NCBI GenBank assembly: GCA_030710605.1
Contig: CP092871.1
Span: 67,103,887-67,167,886, forward strand
Source of the DNA: Cordylochernes scorpioides
Taxonomy: Eukaryota > Arthropoda > Arachnida > Pseudoscorpiones > Chernetidae
Length of the DNA stretch: 64,000 nt
Direction of reading: 5' to 3'
The notes beneath the pieces are model-generated. The model did not search any database. It was not told the origin of the DNA and saw only the letters and a program-made list of their open reading frames with translations. Of this stretch, positions 23,244 to 33,250 are shown one piece after another; positions within the stretch are counted from its first letter, which is position 1; every line of letters starts with the position of its first letter. The position numbers were made by a program, and so were the translations under genes.

Positions 23244-23858
23244 TTATAATAACGAATAGATTCAAAAAGGATAAGTTTCTTTATTTGAAAAATCAATTCG
23301 AGCTTTCGGACGCAAGCTGCCCTTCTACAGGAATAATGGATACAATTTCAAGTAGTCATGTATGTACAGATTTTCTTTAAATGGTTTCTCGCTTTGGTCT
23401 TGTATAGCGTGAGTGGATCACATACCCACGTGATTTAGTTTAAATCAAAGAAAAACCTTGATAAAGAGAGGCGTGTTGCCCCTAGAAATACTAGCTGATT
23501 AATAATTTATATCCAGTATATGCCCCATATATATGTATAAATAGATATGGGGCATATACTGGATATAAATTATTAATCAGCTAGTATTTCTAGGGGCAAC
23601 ACGCCTCTCTTTATCAAGGCTTTTCTTTGATTTAAACTAAATCACGTGGGTATGTGATCCACTCACGCTATACAAGACCAAAGCGAGAAACCATTTAAAG
23701 AAAATATATATATCTGTACATACATGACTACTTGAAATTGTTTCCATTATTCCTGTAGAAGGGCAGCTTGCGCCCGAAAGCTCGAATTGATTTTTCAAAT
23801 AAAGAAACTTATCCTTTTTGAATCTATTCGTTATTATAATTATTGAAAGGATTATTCC
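23244..23858. mobile_element. Near-perfect palindrome inserted in an LTR
   Basis: Two arms of about 290 bp (23244-23531 and about 23549-23838) are reverse complements with very few differences, around an AT-rich centre. It is flanked by an 11-bp duplication, ACTTATCTTTA, at 23233-23243 and 23859-23869. Each arm carries CTGTAGA ... CCCGAAAGC, a hammerhead-like arrangement with one core base changed. Inverted dimers with 10-15 bp duplications fit PLE-type insertion (inference). A 119-codon minus-strand frame crossing one arm is not a gene. Confidence 0.75.
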
Positions 23859-24145
23859 ACTTATCTTTAATGTTGCGTTGGTATGGATCGGACCGGGGTT
23901 ACATAGGTATGCGAGGCCAGACACGGATAAATCATGCAGATAACACTTTAAGCGTCTCCACACGATAATCCCACCACACTCGTCTCGCAATACCATAGCC
24001 CCCCTTTATATACAAACATGGCCACTTTCGTCCAATGAGAAGGCGGGAGAGATTGGTTCACAAACAAACGAAAACAAAATTCTTTCCACTAAAACCTGAG
24101 ATAAGATATGATAAGAGTGCAAATATTTGTCCATATAATTTGACA
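23859..24145 (-). mobile_element. LTR of a gypsy-like element (3' copy)
   Basis: On the minus strand it begins TGTCAAATTATATGG at 24145 and has a TATA box (TATATAAAG, about 24004-24012). It continues past 23870, where the palindromic insertion interrupts it, so its far end lies left of 23233. The first 136 bp match 25581-25716. Confidence 0.65.
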
Positions 24146-24598
24146 AAAGGTATCATTCTAAAAAAAAAGAAAAAAAAGAAACTAACCAATCTCCCAAACA
24201 TTCCCATTGTCCCGTAAGGAAAACCTCCCGCTGTCGGAAGGGAAAAAGCTCACGGGAGCCATGTTATAAAGATACAAAAAAAAAAACTAAAGAGAGGAGA
24301 AGTAGGCATCCGGGTCGTTCCATAAAAGTGCCTTCCATCTTGTTCCTCCCAAAAGAAACTTCAAAAAAAAAAAAAAATCTGCGCAAACTACGTGAGTTAC
24401 CATGAGTGATTACCAAACACACACATATATAATATGCTTTAGTAGACAGCGTTTAATGGGGGACCAATAAGCTTTCATCTGGAACCGGCTGGGCATGATA
24501 TCTAGAGACTTTGGGAAATGACAGACGCTCACTTGATGAGAAACCGAACGATCCAATTCCATTCAGTTCTGTCAAATTCCAAGAGCTAAAAGCTCTTC
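24146..24598. other. Retrotransposon 3' untranslated remnant
   Basis: Between the integrase fragment and the LTR; A-rich runs and no open frame. It probably belongs to the deleted retrotransposon. Confidence 0.4.
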
Positions 24599-25024
24599 TT
24601 AACGTCTGTTCATAAACGCTTTCATCCTATTGCCATGTACAACTTTCACATCGTTCATGGTGACCCCTCTTACTCTGAAGTTGACATCGGAGACCCTAGC
24701 TTCCACACGGAAAGGCCCATAGAAGTTGGAGAAACCTTCATTCTTAGGAACAGCTATCATTACCAGGTCTCCTTTATCCAAACTTCTGGAATAAGCTGGC
24801 CTAGGATTCATAAGCTTTTTAACAGAATCACCTGACATAAACTGTCTGACAGTTTCCTTTGCTTTCCGCATCACCCTTAACCTCTCAGCCCAAGTAGGCT
24901 TTCTAAAACTATTAACAGACCCAGCGCTACACTCACAGCTTCTGTTAAACTCAGTAGGTAGCAACTTTACAGCCTCGTTTTCAATGCGCTTCACTGATTT
25001 CTCCTCTAAGGAGCTTGAAACCAT
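24599..25024 (-). pseudogene. LTR-retrotransposon integrase C-terminus
   Basis: The 141-codon frame ends with DKGDLVMIAVP and FSNFYGPFRV, the GPY/F-type module at the end of Ty3/gypsy integrases, where it contacts DNA and the target chromatin. The catalytic DDE core, the RNase H and the reverse transcriptase that should lie upstream are missing. The protease remnant follows only about 180 bp away, so about 2.5-3 kb of pol has been deleted. The apparent ATG is not a true start. Confidence 0.75.
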
Positions 25025-25200
25025 TGGTTTATGTGCACTGGCAACGCAGCTAAGGTCTACATAATCATGGTCTTCTGGTTTCTAGGAAATCATGTTGCCA
25101 CGTTCCCGTATTAGAGGCAACGGGATATTGAATCTCCTTATATCATTGATTCCCAGAATCCCGTCGTAGCCCTTATCTCCGAGTGACATTAACCAAAACC

Positions 25201-25638
25201 TTATCTCTCCCAGCTACTGCCGTTTTTGTTACCAACTCTACAGGTTTTAACAAGTGTAAGTGTCTGCTCGTGGCCAGTGACTGACACTATACGTAGAGTT
25301 TTAAGTGCATCGTCCCAATTCTCCTTCAAGACCTTGCACTTTTCAGAATAAATAATACTGACTTGGCTTCCTGTATCATATAACAGGTGCCACATATTGC
25401 CGTTAATATTCACCTTAACTATTGGCAGATTTCCATACTGATCTCCGCCATTTAAACGTAAGTTCACTATCTCAGCATTGTCAAGAGTATTGCGGTTAGC
25501 AAACATAGAAGACTGTCTTGAGCAATCACTAGCTATATGTCCTAATCTACACTCAGGTAGACTCAGCTTGATTTCGCCGTATACAAACATAGCCACATTC
25601 GTCCAATGAGAAGGCGGGGGAGATTGGTTCACAAACAA
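25201..25638 (-). pseudogene. Gag-pol fragment: half zinc knuckle and aspartic protease
   Basis: The 145-codon frame begins in LTR sequence (first 21 residues are translated from the 25581-25716 LTR repeat) and then shows CRLGHIASDC, the second half of a gag CCHC knuckle. Residues 85-95 read LLYDTGSQVSI, the retropepsin active site (DTGS at 88-91). The fusion to LTR sequence shows a deletion of the rest of the LTR, the leader and most of gag. Same element as 24599-25024, transcribed on the minus strand. Confidence 0.78.
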
Positions 25639-25716
25639 ACGAAAACAAAATTCTTTCCACTAAAACCTGAGATAAGATATGATAAGAATGCAAATATTAG
25701 TCAATATAATTTGACA
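25581..25716 (-). mobile_element. Truncated 5' LTR of the gypsy-like element
   Basis: 136 bp matching 24010-24145 with about eight differences and the same TGTCAAAT start. It is cut before the TATA box, directly at the junction with the gag knuckle. The promoter is therefore lost. Confidence 0.7.
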
Positions 25717-25754
25717 GTTTAACCATGGAGATAAGTACCACCACATCATAATAC

Positions 25755-26075
25755 GAAGTTGAAACTATTTTAGATGCCTATGATTATTTTAAAAATTGAA
25801 CAATTTTCTACTGCCCTTATTGAAATTATAAATTAATGGAAAGGCCTGGCTCAATAGTGGTTTATCATTTAATTTATCATTGAAGTTAGAACAATAGAAA
25901 AATGTTTAATTTCAAAAAGAATCATACGTGTTTAAAATATCTTAAAGGTAGAGGCTGCCGGGCCGGAATTCATAGTTCTTCAAATTAAAGATACTTCGGC
26001 CAGTAAATCTTTATTATTTATTTTTTAAAGGTTTACTGACCGAAGTGTCTTTAATTTGAAGTGTCTAAAATATTT
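25755..26075. repeat. Family-D fragment beside a short foldback
   Basis: 25755-25940 is a degraded family-D copy (AAAGGCCTGGCTCAATAGTGG). 25965-26065 is a palindrome with arms around GATACTTCGGCCAGTAAATC and its complement, the arm also seen at 6725, 43700 and 50960. Confidence 0.6.
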
Positions 26076-26500
26076 ACAATTTCTTATAACAGATGACGCG
26101 CTAATGTATTATCTTACCTAATATTAAATCAAAATAATTATAACTCTATTTGTACATCTTTACCACCAAAACTCTGTAAATTCGAAATTCTTTCTCCTTC
26201 TTTTTCTCAATTCCATTTGTTAAGCTCTCGGTAGAATCTGTATAAGAAGGTCTTAATAAAGTTATTGATGGATTTATTATTCATCTTACATGGGCTGGTC
26301 AACAGTTCACTACGTTAAACCTTTCATGTTGATATATTCACACATCGATTGTGTCAATAGTGTCAAACTAAATGCAAATTATATAATACATATATACCTC
26401 AAAATCAACACCTGTCCTTTTCATTCATTTATTTTTTAATTGTGTTTTTTTTACGTATAAAGCGTATTTACGCAAGTTTGGCCATATTACCCATTTCTTG
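26076..26500. other. AT-rich, no gene
   Basis: Begins with the family-D-type GATGACGCGCTAATGTATTA terminus. Nothing else is recognised. Confidence 0.35.
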
Positions 26501-26521
26501 ATACCCATCTACCTATTTCTT

Positions 26522-27072
26522 GATTTCTCTCTCTCTCTCCTTGGAGGAAGCCGTGGTGCTGCGCGTCGCATGTTGGAGCGTCCCCGCCTGGCCGCCGTTC
26601 CTGGCTCGCGGTATCTCCGGCGCTGGGCGCCTGTCGTCGACGTGCCCTCCACCAGCCTGGCGTTCTCATCTCTCCGTCGCTGCTCCTTCGGGGGCCATGC
26701 AGCGGACATCGCTCTGCGGCTAGCCCTGCACGCCCTGCCTCATCCGGGCACCCGGCGTCGAGCCAGCCCGTCTGCATCGCCTGCGGCTCCAGCGACCTGT
26801 CGCTGGCTCATCGCTACTGGTCCTGCAGCGCCGTCCGCCCTCTCATCCGAGAGGTGTTCTCCATCATCGGGCGGCCGCCGGACCTGCAATCCTGGATCTT
26901 CGCGGTGAACCTCGAGAACCACGCCATCACCATCTCCTCAGCGGCAAAGCATGCCATCTACGTCTTCTTCGTAGATCGCGAGATGCGTGGTATCTCTGGG
27001 GACCCATTGGCGATCTTCCATCAAACTCTGCAGCGGTGGCAGAGGCGCCATGTACATAGTTGTATTTTTTAA
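26522..27072 (+). pseudogene. GC-rich LINE ORF2 C-terminal fragment
   Basis: The stretch is strikingly GC-rich against its AT-rich surroundings. One frame (about 26540-26760) is Arg/Ala-rich with DIALRLALHALPHP. After one frameshift near 26762, frame 1 reads VCIACGSSDLSLAHRYWSC, a C-x2-C-x8-H-x4-C zinc finger, and continues to a stop at 27072. This layout is the post-RT C-terminal tail of I/Jockey/R1-like LINEs. An AATAAA lies near 27255, followed by a (TC)n run, plausibly the 3' UTR and tail. The 5' part is absent (5' truncation, typical of target-primed insertion). Confidence 0.72.
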
Positions 27073-27297
27073 TCATTTTTAAAATCATTTTTTATTATAA
27101 CCATCATCCTCATTATAAATTTCTCATTTTCTTATAATTAGTGCGGACTGTGCACTTTACATGTATTGACAAGATGTCAAGATGGTGGAGCCTTCCTCAA
27201 TCATAATTTCACTGTATTATTCCCATTATTTTTCATCCATAATTGACTAGTAGTCAATAAAGTTTGTTTAACCGTCTCTCTCTCTCTCTCTCTCTAG

Positions 27298-27430
27298 AAG
27301 CCTCTTGGACAAAAATATTTTGGTCGCAGAGGTATAGCCTGCACCACGCTGATGAAGGCCAACAGTCTGAAACGCGTTCGTGGTTGGCTTTTCGTGGGTT
27401 GACCAAATATCATTGGAGTTTTAAATAGCT
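27298..27430 (+). mobile_element. Family-R fragment with ribozyme
   Basis: Has the family-R order TTTTGGTCGCAGAGGTA, hammerhead, GGTTGGCTTTTC. It begins directly after a (TC)n run. Confidence 0.6.
27344..27383 (+). ncRNA. Hammerhead ribozyme motif
   Basis: Stem I CCACG/CGTGG fully paired, core CTGATGA, stem II AGGC/GTCT paired (with one G-U), loop CAACA, GAAA, minimal stem III with a palindromic CGCG loop. The A-U closing pair of stem II replaces G-C of the other copies, a compensatory change. Confidence 0.8.
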
Positions 27431-27954
27431 ATATATCTAAAAAACTAATGATGTGTACATATACTAGAATCTTGGTTATTTAAAACAAAATCAGTACAGA
27501 ATTCCTATCAGTTATCGTGGTTCATCGTGGTTCGTATAAGAGTTTACAAAATATATTTAATCACTACTTCTTTATACATCAGATATGGACCTGCCCTGAA
27601 GTCCTCCTCTACGTGGCGGGCGGGAGAAGCAGCACAAGTAAGGGACTGCCCTGTAGTACGGTGTCGTGAGCACCGAGCCGCTACGGTAACCGCGAACCCT
27701 ACAGGGAAATGTGGCAGACTAATGGGGCAAAGGCATCTCCCCATTCCATGGAGCACATGGATAAGATACTATCACCATCAGATATGGAAGCACAAAAAAT
27801 TGGCAGGCTCATATTCATCAGCGTAGCAGGTAAAACATTGAAAAACTTTTCTCTGATTCATTGGCTGAAGATAGATTGCTTTGTCAATCAGTTCTACAGT
27901 TCAGTAGAAACGTTATCAATATAGGGTTAAAATTGTAAAAGAATATGACTAGAA
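27431..27954. other. Unassigned stretch with GC-richer patch
   Basis: 27590-27770 has higher GC and open frames on both strands but no recognisable protein. Not called as a gene. Confidence 0.35.
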
Positions 27955-28345
27955 TACACAAAATTTTAGTTGCACGATCTGGAAATGCCTTTTCATTAAT
28001 TTATTCACCTGATCCCAGTAAAATTTCACTTTGTACTATTTTTTTCATATAGTTTTGCGTTTTTTTGGCCCTTCCGGCATAAATACCTGTTCCATGATTT
28101 TTAAAGATGTTTCAACGAACAGATTTTTTCGGTCGTTGAGGTACAACCATGAGCGCCAACCATGCCTATGAGGGCCAACAGTCCGAAATGCGTACGTGGT
28201 TGGCTTTTCCTGATTAATCAAGAAAGGGTATTTTGGATAATTCCGAAATAATTAAAAACAACGTTTAGTTTATATCTATTCCGACAGATGGCACAAGCCA
28301 TTAGAAGCTTTTATCTGCAGGATCAGGAAATGCCTTTTTTTTCTT
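27955..28345 (+). mobile_element. Family-R unit with direct ends, decayed ribozyme
   Basis: One near-complete unit followed by the start of the next: TGGAAATGCCTTTT-like sequence at about 27980 recurs at about 28328. The hammerhead position (28158-28197) keeps stem II, GAAA and CGTGG, but the core reads CCTATGA, so it is not expected to cleave. Confidence 0.6.
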
Positions 28346-29089
28346 AATAGAATACACACAATGCTTGTTATGCCTCTTCACCAAGACTGTGTATAGTTGA
28401 TTACCTGTTAAATTTCAAAACTTTCTACCTTGTTTGTCTTTCTCTATTTATGGACTCCGCGGTGTCGTAATGAAAGGCTTTTGTTGTTGAATGTCCTTTA
28501 TAAAGGAGAGAAAACGTGTTAACTGAATTGTATAATAGTACAACAGCTCTCTCTCTCTTCTATTTATATATTTACATAATATGTTTTTTTCCACCTTATC
28601 GTCTGAGAATGAATTCTTAAACACTCTCAAGAGACATTAAAGATATATATTTATATTATAATAAATTTCTGTGATAGGAATTATTGTGAGAGATAGGAAT
28701 TTGCTTCTTTTAATACAAGAGTATTATGCCAATGTTATCCAGTCGTGGAAAATATAATAAAATAACTCTAAATCACTATTTGATTTAATTAAGCTTATAA
28801 AATAAATTGAGAATAAAATAGCTGACTTGAGACGTGAAGAAGAAAGAAAATACTTGATTAGGTATTTACATATTTACAAAAGGTTTGAGAAGGCCAAAGT
28901 AAACAAACTCAATAAATTTATAGAGTGTGAAGCGGCGCTATATGATGACAGATTTCACAGAGTTGTTCTAGGCATATTTTTAAAAAATATTAGATAAAAC
29001 TCTTATAACATATATATGCGTGTGTGTAATAATCATGATAAAATTGTGAAAAAAAAAAAAACGTTTGAAAAACCCACCAAAATGTTTTC

Positions 29090-29250
29090 TCTTAATGAGT
29101 TTCTTCTTATTTTAAAATGCAAGCTTTCAAGTGATAATCGCTCTTTAACGGGTTTAATCCAAACATCGACTGTTTCTTGTAAGACATAGTCGATGTTTTA
29201 ATTAAGCCCGTTGAAGAGCGATTATCACTTGGAAGCTAGCATTTTAAAAT
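29090..29250. repeat. Foldback inside duplicated block
   Basis: Arms around GCAAGCTTTCAAGTGATAAT and ATTATCACTTGGAAGCTAGC are inverted about a centre near 29170. The same palindrome is at 61190-61345 in copy 2. Confidence 0.7.
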
Positions 29251-29304
29251 AAGAATAAACTCATTGTGTGAAAATATTTTTGTATTTTTAAAAATAAATC
29301 TTGT

Positions 29305-29462
29305 ATTTTGGGGAAAATATAGCCACATATCAACCCCAATAATTTATTTAATTCTCGATGTTTTAGTGACTTGTTGTCATTCTCCTCAGGGGAATGTAAG
29401 TAACTGAAACGTCGAGAATTAAATAAATTATTGGGGTTGATATGTGGCTATATTTTTCCCAA
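29305..29462. repeat. Second foldback with hammerhead-like core
   Basis: Arms of about 60 bp (ATATAGCCACATATCAACC and its complement) surround sequence that on the minus strand reads CTGAGGA followed by a TGAC/GTCA hairpin; on the plus strand the matching arm has ACTGAAACGTC. These are hammerhead-like pieces, partly decayed. Copy 2 equivalent: 61390-61550. Confidence 0.55.
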
Positions 29463-30768
29463 ACCACTTTCCAACCAAGAAATGATATTCAAAAATAATA
29501 TTGTTTAGAACCCCCCCCCCCCCCCCATTGCCATGGTAACTTAGCTACATATGCGCCGGTGGCAAGTTAAGATGTAATAGATGCAAATGCCACCAGCAGC
29601 AGCAATGGCAAGTCCCAGTTGGGGACTCTAATCCGATTAAGTCCAAGAACCCATTAGAATTTTGGGGGACTCTTCTAATTTGACCGTGATTAACTTGGCC
29701 CCGGACTCTAGCTGATGGATCTATGTGAAGCTAGAGGGTTACCTTTAGTTAGCTAGTTAGTTTTTGTCTTGAATACACTTTTTCGTTAAATAATTTCTCG
29801 AATTTGAAGATAAATCCGTGTGTCTAGTTTTTTGTTTGTAATTCAGCCATAAAGGTTGATGTAAAACCTCACAGATGTGAACAATGGAATGTCATTAGGA
29901 AGGGATCGAAGGCATGCGTGGTGTGATGGCAATTCTCGCCTATGTAATGGAGTTGGGTTGAGTTGAGCAGTGATAACGATGAAAGAGTACACACTAAGAG
30001 AAATAGGAGTTTCAATGGAAGAAATTCACAAACGTGGAGACAGAGAGCGTCCGACCATATGTTCGCTCCTGACGTCAGCTCACGAGTGATATGCAGGCTG
30101 CGTCGAGTACGACTGTCCAGTGAAACTCCCACAGGCCCTCTTTCCCCGGCCTTATATCGGGCTCTCGGTAGTAAGAGATTGGCATCTTATCTCTACAGGG
30201 GGAAGTGTCAAAGATGTTAGCTTCTGAACATCAAAATCGAAAGCCTAGCCTGGCTGCCTCCCCCTCTGTAACCACAATCGTTTGGGATTTTTTTGAGATT
30301 CAACAACAACACGAGATTTTTGTTGCGACATTCCGTCTTCCGTTGACTCACTCGTACCAGAGACCAAGAATGGGAAAGAAGCAAACAAGGATAGAAAGTA
30401 TCAATAAGTAAATAGGTATTCATCTATATCCAGTTTTGATTTAGAAATAACACTATCTGTCTCTTCTAATCTTCATATTTTTCATTTAACGACATTTTAA
30501 GATTTTCTGTTGAAATATAGAACTGGTAGCACACGTAGACAACAAAACTCTTCTCGGCCAATGTATCAGAGACATCTCTGAGTTGTCACGTTATCACGTT
30601 GACAGGTATGTGTGAGAAAAACCGTCAATTTTTGCCTTTCACATCGAAAACGGTAACAATAAAATATGGGAATCTTTATCTTCGCATAGCTCCCATTCTA
30701 AGCAATAGCTACTCAGCCAAGCACACACGGCGAGATAAAATGTCTCACACCGGGGGAACGGCTCCCAC

Positions 30769-30942
30769 CTCTGATCTTGGTGATGAGCTCCCAGACCCGC
30801 ACCACCTCGTAGAAAGATTGCTTGTCGTCCACGGAGAAGACGAGGACAAAGCCCCGGCCGGAGCGGATGCTGAGTTCCCGCATGGCTGGAAAGTGGTGGG
30901 AGCCTGCGGTGTCCACGATCTCCACGGTGTGGAAGATTCCGT
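30769..30942 (-). CDS. Ras-family small GTPase, internal exon (copy 1)
   Basis: A 174-nt exon bounded by a pyrimidine-rich/TG-rich acceptor ending ACAG before 30942 and a donor AG|GTGGGA after 30769. It encodes 57 full codons with split codons at both ends. It contains VDTAGSHHFPAMRELS, the G3 (DxxG) box that binds the gamma-phosphate side of GTP, followed by FVLVFSVDDKQSF, the following beta strand and helix of a Ras fold. The sequence is Ras subfamily; the FPAM after the G3 box recalls DIRAS, RASD/Dexras and RASL10 proteins, but I cannot choose. The flanking exons with G1 and NKxD boxes are not in the window. The local GC is much higher than the surroundings, as expected for a conserved exon. 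Confidence 0.82.
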
Positions 30943-30943
30943 C

Positions 30944-31345
30944 TGTACACACAACACGGTACTTCTATAACAGCTCAACTATTACTATTTTAGCCTATGG
31001 TACCAGCACACTTATTTATCAGCCGACATCAACAGTTCTGAATCATGAACAACAATCTCCATTGTGTAGAAGATCATGTCTGTACACATCACGGTACTTC
31101 TATAACATCTCAGCCTATGGTACCAGCACACCCATTTATAGGTGGACATCAACAGTTCTGAACCATGGACAACGATCTCCACGGTGTAGAAGATCATGTC
31201 TGTACACATCACGGTACTTCTATAACATCTCAGCCTATGGTACCAACACACCCATTTATAGGTGAACATCAACAGTTCTGAACCACAATCTCTACAGTGT
31301 GGAAGATTCCGGCACTTCTATTGCAGCACTCTGCCCATTTTAACC
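30944..31345. repeat. Tandem repeats built from the exon's 5' junction
   Basis: Units of about 120-137 bp repeat the splice acceptor and the first roughly 30 nt of the Ras exon together with about 85 bp of adjacent intron. Matching CTGTACA sites are at 30941-, 31078-, 31198-, and a damaged one near 31310. On the minus strand each unit reads an acceptor-like TGTACAG followed by a decayed ATCTTCTACACCGTGGAGAT. The exon start has therefore been amplified into the upstream intron. Confidence 0.8.
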
Positions 31346-32016
31346 TATGGTACCAGCACACCAATAAAATAGGTCGCCTGTTCTAAACCACAATCTACAG
31401 TGGCAATAGAATCAGAAGTTTCTGCAGGAGAAGCATGAAAGATAAACATGGATAATGAGAGGATAAAGAGAAGCGAAAATGAAAAATGAAGACAAGAAAG
31501 AATTTGCTAGTGAGAAAGTTAGAGTGATATAGAGGAATTCAGTTTATGAGTACACCCTGGCCATTAAAAATTGCTATAAAGAGAAGAGCTCAGATGGATT
31601 TACCTTGAGTTAATTGACGACAATCGATTTAAAGTAAGGATGAAAAGGTAAAGAGAAGAAGAAGTAATCTCCCTTTAAAAAGTGTTTTTTTTTTCCTTTT
31701 TGCTATATATACTGAAATATTCCTCTTTTATTATCCCTAGATAGAGATTTAGACCCAAATCTTTGACATTTATAGAACGGTGTATGTCAGAATGTTTGTG
31801 CTGGCTCCAATTCCACAGAAAAGAACTGTGGAATGCTAGTTTTTAAGAGATTCCATTTATAGAATTCTTTCTCAAAACTGTTTTATTATATAAATGCTTT
31901 AATTAAATGTAATTATTTATTCTCTCGCGAGAAAATATTTTGAAACCATAACATATATTATAATTGTGTTTTATAAATCACACAGTCAACAGTTAAACTT
32001 TGTAAAATGTTTTCAG

Positions 32017-32164
32017 GATCAAATTTCGCAGTGAAGAACTGAAAGCTTCAGTTTCAAACTTTAATAAGATGATGGGGGACGATAAATCGACCCAGGTTGA
32101 ATTTAAACCTTTACAAAAAAAGAATTCCTTGCGCTTAATTATTTGGCAAAAAAATCGTCCAGGG
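32017..32164 (+). CDS. Candidate exon of an unidentified gene
   Basis: Preceded by TGTTTTCAG and followed by GGG|GTAAGT, both good splice signals. One frame is open throughout (49 codons after a split first codon) and reads IKFRSEELKASVSNFNKM then a lysine-rich stretch and LRLIIWQKNRPG; the other two frames have early stops. Composition (mixed charged/hydrophobic) looks like real protein. I do not recognise the family. The exon ends in phase 0, which does not match the next candidate exon directly, so an intermediate exon or separate transcript is implied. Confidence 0.5.
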
Positions 32165-32171
32165 GTAAGTT

Positions 32172-32515
32172 TTTAAAAATAATTATCTCTAGCTTTCGGG
32201 CTTTTTCGCCACCTTCTACAGGAGTATTTTAAAATATAACTCCAGGCGGCTTTACTTATTCCTGAACGATATTTTGATAAATTTGGTTTTGGTGTTATTG
32301 AACTTTGCAGAAATGAGATATCGTTTGTTCCCTGATCTAAATCATTTACCTTTAATACATCTGCCACTTTGTCTATATAAATTTTATGAACTCTGCCGAA
32401 TAATACATGTAAATATATCAATTCTAAGTTCTAATTTGTTTGTTGTTTTGTTTGTTTCCTCTGTAATAGGCGCAAATATTTCAATATCGCGCCTGGTTGA
32501 TTAATAAAATGAAAA
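32172..32515. repeat. Repeat-derived intron sequence
   Basis: Starts with AGCTTTCGGGCTTTTTCGCC, the decayed-hammerhead arm type seen in foldbacks at 35250 and 50850. About 32430-32510 recurs at 42952-43025 (TAATAGGCGCAAATATTTC). Confidence 0.55.
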
Positions 32516-32708
32516 CCTGAAAAACGAAAGGGAACTGACCGTCTAGTATATTTTCTCAAGCTTGACTTTCATATGGAATCAACCATTTTATTTGCGACTT
32601 CGTCTTTACTTCAGTTAGCTCGTTTCTTGGGGTCCTATACACCTACTTTATGTAAATATACCTTTTATAGACTTGAATATTTAATTTAAAAATTATCTTT
32701 ATTTTTAG

Positions 32709-33027
32709 TTCATATTCAAACATGGATGATGTTGATGAAAGTGACCTTTATAATATCATTGAAGCGTTAGAACATCTTGATGGCGAGGCAGAAGTTGACG
32801 AAGAATATACAGTTCAGGGAAGAGAATGCCTAATGTCATTTGACAGAAACTCAATAAGACCGCATGTCTTGAAAAGAGATCTCAATAAAATTCTTATGGA
32901 ATTAAAACATATGATAAAAGGTTTTCACAAATTTGAGGACTTATATTCAAATCCTGATTTTAATGCATACAATCCAGTGAAAATCAAGATGCTATCAATA
33001 AACCAGATCAAAGAACTCCAACATTAA
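32709..33027 (+). CDS. Candidate terminal exon of an unidentified gene
   Basis: Preceded by a classic acceptor (TATCTTTATTTTTAG). The open frame enters in a phase needing two bases from the previous exon, passes an ATG at 32722 and runs to TAA at 33025. From the ATG it encodes 101 residues: an acidic N-terminus (DDVDESDLYN), a predicted helix, then RPHVLKRDLNKILMELKHMI and a short tail. An AATAAA lies at 33089. The frame is longer and less AT-biased than chance frames nearby, and no repeat copy of it exists in the window. It may be a last coding exon, or the single coding exon of a small gene if the ATG is the start. Family not recognised. Confidence 0.55.
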
Positions 33028-33094
33028 CACAACTTGTGCACGGTGTAAGAAACATGTGTTACAGACAACATTCATCTTTAATTAAGAAAATAAA

Positions 33095-33250
33095 AAAGGC
33101 ATCTCCTTATCGGGCAACTAGAAGTTGCTGATGGCTTGTGTCATCTATCGGAATAAATATAAACTATTCCTGTTGATTTTTAATTATTCCAGAATTGGCC
33201 AAATACCCCATTCTTGATTAATCAAGAAAAACTAACCACGTACGTGTTTT
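33095..33250 (-). mobile_element. Family-R fragment
   Basis: Carries the CATCTATCGGAATAAATATA and TTGATTAATCAAGAAAAACT segments of family R and stops at CCACGTACGTG, inside the ribozyme, so the core is lost. Confidence 0.6.

Larger units (their letters stand above)
28388..31906. repeat. Large duplicated block, copy 1
   Basis: Nearly identical to 58608-64000 in the same orientation, about 30.2 kb downstream, except that copy 2 carries a 1.86 kb insertion. The left boundary of homology coincides with the N gap beside copy 2, and the right boundary lies beyond the window end for copy 2, so neither edge is defined. Small differences include a C run (about 18 C at 29510 versus an interrupted shorter run), a roughly 10-bp indel near 29410 and a roughly 17-bp indel near 31310. 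Confidence 0.93.

Noticed and set aside
23283-23330. Hammerhead in the palindrome arms (CTGTAGA ... CCCGAAAGC) and in 35250-35400
   Set aside because: The core A6 is replaced by T in both, and stem I is unclear; reported as hammerhead-like only.
23637-23996. 119-codon minus-strand frame
   Set aside because: It spans the junction of the palindromic insertion and an LTR, has no recognisable domain and no counterpart elsewhere.
30639-30978. Overlapping minus- and plus-strand frames of 77-123 codons around the Ras exon
   Set aside because: They are other-frame shadows of the GC-rich exon; only the frame with the G3 box and correct splice sites is protein-like.
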